A stretch of DNA of 5,331 nt from contig JACMRF010000129.1 in the NCBI GenBank assembly GCA_014376575.1, forward strand, positions 1 through 5,331. Direction: 5' to 3'. The position numbers and the translations under genes are program-made. Under the pieces are notes generated by a model. The model did not search any database. It was not told the origin of the DNA and was given only the letters and a program-made list of their open reading frames with translations. Positions 1 to 5,331 of this stretch are shown here, piece by piece. This DNA is from Undibacterium sp. (GTDB lineage: Bacteria > Pseudomonadota > Gammaproteobacteria > Burkholderiales > Burkholderiaceae). The number at the start of each line of letters is the position of its first letter. Positions within the stretch are counted from its first letter, which is position 1.

Positions 1-3000
1 GATCAAGTTTGGTAATAGCAGGATCATCATCACGTGTTTTTTTGTTAATTGATTTATCAAGAACCATTTGCATTTCATTAAAAGAAAGTAATTGATAAGA
101 AAGATTAACACCTAAAGATTCGAGCAAAACGTTTCCGTCAGCACATGTCCTTGATACTCCAACAGAGGGAGTAACCGGCACGCCGGTGAATTGCATTGGA
201 ACACCAATAGTCGCTCCGGCGCGTTGGGTATCACGCGAAATGTAACGCACGTATTGTTGTGAGAATTCGTATTCACGTTTACCGACTGATGGGGGGGCCT
301 TTGATCCAAGAAATATTTCGTATTCCCCTGTGTATTCGGACAACAGCGTTCGCTTAGCCAATAACATCGAATCTTCGATAAAGCCTTCGTCTTCATCTTT
401 CGCGGTATGAACATTATGCTGCATACGCTCCGCGTTTGCAGCATCCGACTTGTCCAGTCCAAATTTCGAGCGGATTTTACTATCGCTCTTAATCAGGTTG
501 AAATATCCTCCAAATTTTAGTATGGTTTCCATTGCATGTTTAACCATTAATGGCGTCACACCGTCTGCCGTACCTGATAGTTTAGTATGGCGATGGATGC
601 CTCGCCTCGCCGGGTTAGGATGAAGAAGCGCATCCATACTTGCGAAAGAAAGTTTGAATCCGGGGCCAGACCCGCCTCCAAATGTCCAACCTTTGACGTC
701 ACTCCCTACTGCGTGTCTGGTAGATAGTAGGGTGGGATTCGATTCATTACCTAAAATACCCTTGAGAGGATTCATGTCTATTTGTGCACGAGCTTGTCCG
801 GCTATGGTAAGAGTGAAGCTATCAGATTCACTATGAGCCTGAACCGAAGCGCCACGTAAAAGCTTTTCTTTGCTGATTGGTAAAAAAACACCGTCCATTA
901 TATTCTTCAAAGAACCGTACATCAGGTCGATTTTTCGACATTTCATATAATTCAATTGGGTGTCACTACCACGCAAGTTGCGTTGTTTAGTGGCCATCCA
1001 TTCTTTGGTTTTATAGACATCAACCCCAATACGCCCAAGACGCGTGCTCAACGCATCATAAGCTTTGACCATAAAATATTCCGGGTCACTTAAAAGCTTA
1101 TCAAGAAATTTTTTCGCATCTTTATCTGCTGTGTCGGCTTTTATACCGAACACTTCTACTATAAAATTATCACGTTCTGTTTTGAATTCCCCGAAATCTT
1201 CCGTATTCGCTTCTTGATAGTTTTTATTGGCAAACGATTTTGCAGAACCGGAGAGTTTTGTGAGATCTATATAGCTTTTACGAAGGCTGTAAAGAACATC
1301 AAACTGATTGTTAAATTTATCAGAAAGCTCTAGTTCGCCTCCGTTAGGCAGTAGCGGTGGCTTTACGTCCGCCTGGAGTACGGCGGAGTAGTATCTTTGT
1401 TTCGATGGCAGGCCTAGCTGCTTCAGCAATTCTTCAGACTTCGCAATATCTTGGTTATAACCAGGGTCTAACTGCTCATGCACTGGCTTGAGTCTCAAAA
1501 ACTTGATATTTTGGCGCGCGCAGATTACATCGCCGCTTGCACTGGCGCCGAAACGCATCATGCCCCTTAATGCTTCAAGGCCACGCAGTAGGGTCATTGA
1601 ACCCAGAACACTAGCACTGCCTTCCCATTTATTGACCCCACCGAATGTTAATCTACCTCTTTTTTTCCGCGTTGCCGGCGATGCCGATGCAACTAAATCA
1701 GCATTTGTACTAAAAATTTTCGCGTCTAGTTCAACATCTAAATTGCCAAATCTATCGTTTGTGCCGACATCATAGTTAGGTTCAATGCCAGTCTGGTCCA
1801 AAGCAGCGGAAATTCGAGGGTAGGCTTCACCCACAATGTCGCAAAGCAGTTTGTCTTTCGATATGCCGCCTACACCGGGTAGCCGCGTTTGTAATTTCAA
1901 CGATGCTGCGATTATTCGGTCGGCATTATTCATGCCTTTTTCACGTTTTTTCTGGTTTATTCTAGGAATAGTACTGTTTTGTAGATTCTTTACCCCTAAC
2001 AAATCACCAGCGATGTAATTCACAGCAGAATAAATGCCTTTTTTTAGTTGCGTACCGCCTCCATCTGCCTTTCCAGAATATCGCAGATGCAAACGCTTGC
2101 CACTATCGTGAATTACTTCGGCTTTAAAATACTCCCTCCAGTTTTTATAATCGATGTAATCGCCAGTCGAATAAGTTAATTTCGATGTACCTTGCACGCC
2201 AAATGACTTGTTTTTCTCGCCATTACGGCCAAACAAATTCTTAATCTTGGCGACCGGCCCGCCGCCTAAAGCATGAGATGTCATTTTAAAAACGCATGCA
2301 TCGCCATCAAGATCGGCAAACATACGTTTTAAAACGGTGTAAGTGTAACTGGCTGTTCCGCCAATCATGACCGTAGAGCCCACCTCAATACCGGCCATGA
2401 CAGTTGCAATGCACTCTTTAGAAATTACTAATTCACTGCCCTTTCGCTGCAACGCCAGCGCCGGAACGAGTGCCACAAGATTTTTGTATTCTTGATCAGC
2501 ATATGCATTGAGACGGAGTTGTGACGCCCTGTCGTAATGGTGTCGTTTTATTTCGTTGGCAAGCGTATAAAAGTCGTCGAAAAAATGGGAGAGCTGACTC
2601 GCTTTATTTTCCATTACCCCATCTAAAGTGGGGTTTCGTGTTGTGTTGGTTACCTTAGCTGCAGGCAAAAGATCACGAATCTTTTTTGAAGTCAACGCGA
2701 TTTCAGAGAAATTGTCGCGCAGATACTGATGCATGTTGTCAGAATCGACCTCCTCTAAATGACAACATCTATCAAGAAGAATACGAATTTTTTCAGTCTC
2801 TCGTATTAAGGTCTTTTGTAACGGCAGAGATAATGATTGCCCTTCCTTACTATAAATAATATGTTGAGCATGTTCCAATTCGTCTACTAAATTCCGGCAA
2901 ACTTTTGCCGCTTGACGAGATTCCACCTCATTTTTATTGTTGATCAACGGGCCCGTTACTGGGTTGTATAACTTATCCACCGTCAATGGTGCCAGAGCCC

Positions 3001-3289
3001 TTGATGCAGCTTTCAATGGCTGCACTGGTCCGCTCGAAGGATGTTGGCTTTGAGAAAATTTTGAATAAGGTAGCGCGTTCGGCTTGGTAGCAGCAAGTGC
3101 TGGCGACGGTGTAGCATTGCGTGAACTCGTACCGATTGCAGCGCGCAAAACCCTTAAAGGCAAGCGGCTTATCTTTAATGCAACACTTTGTTTTTCGGGT
3201 TTAACAGGAAACGTTCGCAATGTAGTGGGAGCGACGTAATCACCATTACACGTGCTTGAATCTGAGGATATATTATAGATTCTTGCCAT
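1..3289 (-). CDS. Very large protein of unknown function, 5' complete and 3' truncated; candidate secreted effector
   Basis: I translated this frame by hand: it is open for 1,096 codons from the ATG at 3287-3289 to the window edge with no stop, so the C-terminus lies outside. The start is supported by AGGGG eight bases upstream. I do not recognise the family. Visible layout: residues 1-55 are Ser/Thr/Asn-rich, with few acidic residues and an amphipathic basic stretch (about 36-55), and there is no Sec signal peptide. Residues 57-105 form a Pro/Ser/Ala-rich linker. Residues about 110-280 are mostly charged helices. From about 290 onward there are many Gly-rich turns and alternating beta-type segments (for example 342-344 GGG, 548-551 TFGG, 869-876 TFGGGSGP, 815-838, 1024-1050), interrupted by helical blocks (about 655-760, 940-965). 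The leader and giant modular architecture suggest a type III effector delivered into a host cell (inference). A large surface or toxin protein is the alternative. The ORF is certain; the role is not. Confidence 0.93.
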   Translation of the reverse strand, partial: MARIYNISSDSSTCNGDYVAPTTLRTFPVKPEKQSVALKISRLPLRVLRAAIGTSSRNATPSPALAATKPNALPYSKFSQSQHPSSGPVQPLKAASRALAPLTVDKLYNPVTGPLINNKNEVESRQAAKVCRNLVDELEHAQHIIYSKEGQSLSLPLQKTLIRETEKIRILLDRCCHLEEVDSDNMHQYLRDNFSEIALTSKKIRDLLPAAKVTNTTRNPTLDGVMENKASQLSHFFDDFYTLANEIKRHHYDRASQLRLNAYADQEYKNLVALVPALALQRKGSELVISKECIATVMAGIEVGSTVMIGGTASYTYTVLKRMFADLDGDACVFKMTSHALGGGPVAKIKNLFGRNGEKNKSFGVQGTSKLTYSTGDYIDYKNWREYFKAEVIHDSGKRLHLRYSGKADGGGTQLKKGIYSAVNYIAGDLLGVKNLQNSTIPRINQKKREKGMNNADRIIAASLKLQTRLPGVGGISKDKLLCDIVGEAYPRISAALDQTGIEPNYDVGTNDRFGNLDVELDAKIFSTNADLVASASPATRKKRGRLTFGGVNKWEGSASVLGSMTLLRGLEALRGMMRFGASASGDVICARQNIKFLRLKPVHEQLDPGYNQDIAKSEELLKQLGLPSKQRYYSAVLQADVKPPLLPNGGELELSDKFNNQFDVLYSLRKSYIDLTKLSGSAKSFANKNYQEANTEDFGEFKTERDNFIVEVFGIKADTADKDAKKFLDKLLSDPEYFMVKAYDALSTRLGRIGVDVYKTKEWMATKQRNLRGSDTQLNYMKCRKIDLMYGSLKNIMDGVFLPISKEKLLRGASVQAHSESDSFTLTIAGQARAQIDMNPLKGILGNESNPTLLSTRHAVGSDVKGWTFGGGSGPGFKLSFASMDALLHPNPARRGIHRHTKLSGTADGVTPLMVKHAMETILKFGGYFNLIKSDSKIRSKFGLDKSDAANAERMQHNVHTAKDEDEGFIEDSMLLAKRTLLSEYTGEYEIFLGSKAPPSVGKREYEFSQQYVRYISRDTQRAGATIGVPMQFTGVPVTPSVGVSRTCADGNVLLESLGVNLSYQLLSFNEMQMVLDKSINKKTRDDDPAITKLD

Positions 3290-3297
3290 TATAGCTA

Positions 3298-3302
3298 CCC
3301 CT
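3298..3302 (-). promoter_or_regulatory. Ribosome binding site (AGGGG) fixing the start of the large gene
   Basis: On the minus strand AGGGG is followed by eight bases and then the ATG at 3287-3289. The purine run and spacing are typical of a functional Shine-Dalgarno, and this decides the start codon. Confidence 0.75.
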
Positions 3303-3322
3303 GATGTGCTGTCATCTCACGC

Positions 3323-3345
3323 CGGCTATATTATTATATTAGCCG
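3323..3345. repeat. Inverted repeat, 6-bp arms around an AT-only 11-base centre
   Basis: The arms CGGCTA (3323-3328) and TAGCCG (3340-3345) are perfect inverted copies around an 11-base centre made only of A and T. In RNA this could be a 6-bp hairpin in the leader of the large gene; in DNA it could be an operator. No U-tract follows on the minus strand, so it does not look like an intrinsic terminator for the upstream gene. It lies about 33 bases upstream of the ATG, too far to bury the Shine-Dalgarno directly. Confidence 0.5.
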
Positions 3346-3385
3346 ATCTTTATAATGTCCCTGCTACTCACAGCCGCCTTACTCT

Positions 3386-3391
3386 CTTATA
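3386..3391 (-). promoter_or_regulatory. Candidate -10 element (TATAAG) for the large downstream gene
   Basis: This matches TATAAT at five of six positions and pairs with TTGGAA at 17-base spacing. Transcription would start near 3379, giving a leader of about 90 bases that contains the inverted repeat at 3323-3345. A second AT-rich -10-like site (TATAAA, 3349-3354) lies closer to the gene but has no convincing -35. Confidence 0.45.
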
Positions 3392-3408
3392 ATTACTAAT
3401 TTACTCTG

Positions 3409-3414
3409 TTCCAA
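3409..3414 (-). promoter_or_regulatory. Candidate -35 element (TTGGAA) for the large downstream gene
   Basis: On the minus strand this hexamer matches the sigma70 -35 consensus TTGACA at four of six positions. It lies exactly 17 bases from the -10 candidate at 3386-3391, which is the optimal spacing. It sits 12 bases past the stop of the upstream gene. A better-scoring TTGACA lies at 3420-3425, but its 17-base partner (AAATTA) is poor. Confidence 0.45.
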
Positions 3415-3425
3415 GTGTGTGTCAA

Positions 3426-5331
3426 CTATTTAGTCGCAAAGCATGGCCTTAATTCATTAAGTCTTGCAAAATTGGCGCTTGCTTTCTTCCTAGCCGCTTC
3501 AGTTTGCATTGGCCCTAACCTTGCAACCGTCAAATCATTTATATTAACTTCACTAAATTGACCCTTTATTTCATTTACACACTTAACAACATCTTTGATA
3601 GCTTCCTTCATATTATAGAATTTTTCTAAATCATCGAAGCTTAGTTTTATTGCGGCCAAACGATCTATTGCAGGTTGTCGATCATTACCAGTAGTGGGCA
3701 CTACTTTAGCAGCTATCTTTTGTTTAACAAAATCCAAACGCTCTTTATATATATCTAAAAATGGGGTGTCTATGGCTATATCAAGAAATCCATAATTACG
3801 CTGCCGTGAACCACCATGACTATCATTTACGAATCTACCCCACATCCCGTTGTACTCATCGACATTATTATAACGATCTTTTAAAACATTTATCAAATCT
3901 ATATTTTTGAGCGCCTCAGAAAAACCGGCAGTAAGATTTTCGTCGAAGTTACATAATTTGAAACAACGCTTGTAATTTTCTTCTAATAATTTTTTTGCAG
4001 TTGCGTCATCATTATCGCGTTCCGTTAAAAGCCCAACAGGGGGGTGAACTGTTGGCAAAGGAGTACTGACGCAAAGTGCAAGAGCGCTTTGACACTTTTC
4101 AAGTGACGCTCTTAGTTTGTTTTCATCACCATTAATCAGCGCTTTGTGATATTCCTGATTTGCACACGTTAAATGCATTCGAACTGTTTTACAGGATATG
4201 GCCAATGGAGAAGTGCTATCGACATTTCCCAATTCAATTGTCGTTAAGTGGGCTAACGCGCGCTCAAGGTTGTCCGAAAAAGACTTAATCTGGTCATTAG
4301 TCTGTATCACCTTTGGCGACGGTGGGATGGGGCGCTCAAGCTTATCCGCATTGTATTGAGCTACCTTTAGAGCCCTGTCATGGTCACGCTTGAGCGCTCC
4401 AGTAAACTTGCGGCCTCTCGCCCCATCGAGTTTTTCAAGTATCTCCGGATCGGTAAAGTCGGAAAATCGTGTATGGGGCCTACTGTTTACAAGCTTATTA
4501 CTTTCTTTTATCGCATAGCCTCCAGGAAATAGCTTATTTTTAAAACGATACCGTAATGTGTAATTGCCTTTGGAACAATTCATTAGATTCGACCGTTTGT
4601 AGTGCTCACTCATTACAGCGTCGTCAGTCTCGCTCTTAACCCAATCCTTTGACTTCATCGCCTCAACTCTTTGAGCTAAGCCTTCGGGGCTAAGGTTTCG
4701 CATTTCCTTACGTTGGGGGCATTTTTTGTCAGCCCACTTACTAGCTACCAATCCCGAAAACGATTTTAATTTTAGACGCACTTCTGGGCTTAAATACGGG
4801 TTGTACGGGGAACTGTCTTTAATTAAAGGATGAAATTTACCATCAACAGAATGCAGCGTGATTTCCGTTGGATGCGGATCTCCTTCTTTAGGAACCGTAC
4901 CAGTGTTTTCTGGTCTAAGACATTCCCTTAATTTGAAGTGTGTGTAACTACCTCCGTTCGCAGAGCGATGATCTGCTGCAATCGTTTTTACGTTAATTTT
5001 TTTTCCGTACCTTTCCTCGATGAATGCCACAGCCAGGAAGGTCTTGTTGCTGAGGTTTTCCCTGTTCTCAGTTAGTCCACCGAGATTTAGCGGTCCATCC
5101 GAAAATCCTTCACTTATTTTAAGTCGCTCCAATATCTCGTGGGCCTCTGCATAATGGATGTGTTTACCCTGCTCTGTATGGAGATATCTCGCTGAGTCAG
5201 GAAGGTCTTGTTTCGAGTAAATGCCAGTTACCGCCATTAGAATCGACACGATAAAGTTAATTTCAGCATCAGAATCGTTTTGTTTGGATTTCACGCCAAT
5301 CTTGTTAAAAGCCTCTCGCATGGCCGGCAAC
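3426..5331 (-). CDS. Large protein of unknown function, 5' truncated; possible OTU-like protease segment near the visible N-terminus
   Basis: The frame runs from the right edge to TAG at 3426-3428, giving 634 residues if counted from a TTG at 5328-5330. That TTG and the ATG at 5319-5321 have no visible Shine-Dalgarno, and the frame is open at the edge, so the true start is probably upstream, outside the window. I do not recognise the protein as a whole. Residues about 94-170 contain a helix (NKTFLAVAFIEERYG), a strand (KKINVKTI) and a strand ending with His167 (EITLHSVDGKFHPL). This order recalls the C-terminal half of OTU-family cysteine proteases; the Asp-Gly-x-Cys part would lie upstream and is not seen. 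Residues 185-310 are basic and contain two Trp. Proline-rich linkers at about 331-340 and 425-433 bracket a helical domain, and 440-634 is a second mainly helical domain. There are eleven cysteines and no evident membrane segment. The 136-base gap and own promoter of the next gene argue against tight coupling. The ORF is secure; the function is a weak inference. Confidence 0.9.
   Translation of the reverse strand, partial: LPAMREAFNKIGVKSKQNDSDAEINFIVSILMAVTGIYSKQDLPDSARYLHTEQGKHIHYAEAHEILERLKISEGFSDGPLNLGGLTENRENLSNKTFLAVAFIEERYGKKINVKTIAADHRSANGGSYTHFKLRECLRPENTGTVPKEGDPHPTEITLHSVDGKFHPLIKDSSPYNPYLSPEVRLKLKSFSGLVASKWADKKCPQRKEMRNLSPEGLAQRVEAMKSKDWVKSETDDAVMSEHYKRSNLMNCSKGNYTLRYRFKNKLFPGGYAIKESNKLVNSRPHTRFSDFTDPEILEKLDGARGRKFTGALKRDHDRALKVAQYNADKLERPIPPSPKVIQTNDQIKSFSDNLERALAHLTTIELGNVDSTSPLAISCKTVRMHLTCANQEYHKALINGDENKLRASLEKCQSALALCVSTPLPTVHPPVGLLTERDNDDATAKKLLEENYKRCFKLCNFDENLTAGFSEALKNIDLINVLKDRYNNVDEYNGMWGRFVNDSHGGSRQRNYGFLDIAIDTPFLDIYKERLDFVKQKIAAKVVPTTGNDRQPAIDRLAAIKLSFDDLEKFYNMKEAIKDVVKCVNEIKGQFSEVNINDLTVARLGPMQTEAARKKASANFARLNELRPCFATK

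Noticed and set aside
112..462. 116-codon minus-strand ORF
   Set aside because: It is a shifted-frame shadow inside the 1,096-codon gene on the same strand, with no ribosome binding site and low-complexity, non-protein-like composition.
654..836. 60-codon plus-strand ORF
   Set aside because: It is antisense to the large gene, short, and has no recognisable start signals or domain.
1660..1666. A7 run as a programmed frameshift site
   Set aside because: The codon phase (CGG AAA AAA AGA) does not fit the X-XXY-YYZ pattern.
1488..1775. 95-codon plus-strand ORF
   Set aside because: It is antisense to the large intact gene and its composition reflects the complement of that gene's codons.
1836..2018. 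60-codon plus-strand ORF with a hydrophobic C-terminal part
   Set aside because: The apparent membrane segment comes from the complement of Lys/Asn-rich codons of the large gene, and there is no ribosome binding site.
3323..3345. Intrinsic terminator for the upstream gene
   Set aside because: The hairpin has only 6 bp and an 11-base loop, and is followed on the minus strand by GGCGTGAG rather than a T-tract.
3376..3414. Possible hrp box starting at GGAAC in the intergenic gap
   Set aside because: GGAACA is present on the minus strand but no CCACNNA follows at 15-17 bases, so the HrpL consensus is not met. No TTCGC-type PIP box is seen in the gap either.
5319..5330. Start codon of the upstream gene at TTG 5328 or ATG 5319
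   Set aside because: No Shine-Dalgarno is visible and the frame is open at the window edge, so a true start further upstream is more likely.

Overview
The window holds two large protein-coding genes, both on the minus strand and both cut by a window edge, separated by a 136-base intergenic gap. Almost all of it is coding. I see no RNA gene, IS element, CRISPR array or housekeeping gene. The organism cannot be named. The bacterial reading signals (a good Shine-Dalgarno before the complete start and a plausible sigma70-type promoter) and the mid-40s GC content, judged by eye, fit a proteobacterium. The proteins look like accessory or host-interaction proteins rather than core metabolism.

Transcription order runs from high to low coordinates. 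The first gene (3426-5331) has its 5' end beyond the right edge and ends at a TAG at 3426-3428. The visible 634 residues have an N-terminal part (about residues 90-170) whose helix/strand/strand-His pattern weakly recalls the C-terminal half of an OTU-type cysteine protease, then a basic central region, then two helical domains joined by proline-rich linkers.

The gap (3290-3425) carries a candidate promoter, an inverted repeat with 6-bp arms and a Shine-Dalgarno sequence. The downstream gene can therefore probably be transcribed on its own.

The second gene (1-3289) starts with a well-supported ATG and stays open for 1,096 codons to the left edge without a stop. It is the largest object in the window. 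Its N-terminus is Ser/Thr/Asn-rich and poor in acidic residues. A proline-rich linker, a helical region and a long Gly-, Ser- and aromatic-rich region with predicted beta character follow. This architecture resembles giant type III secreted effectors of plant- or animal-associated bacteria (AvrE/DspE-like or AWR/RipA-like in style). That is an inference from architecture, not a recognised homology.

The most likely reading is two neighbouring orphan effector-like genes in a virulence or symbiosis region. No secretion chaperone, hrp box or apparatus gene is visible to confirm it.
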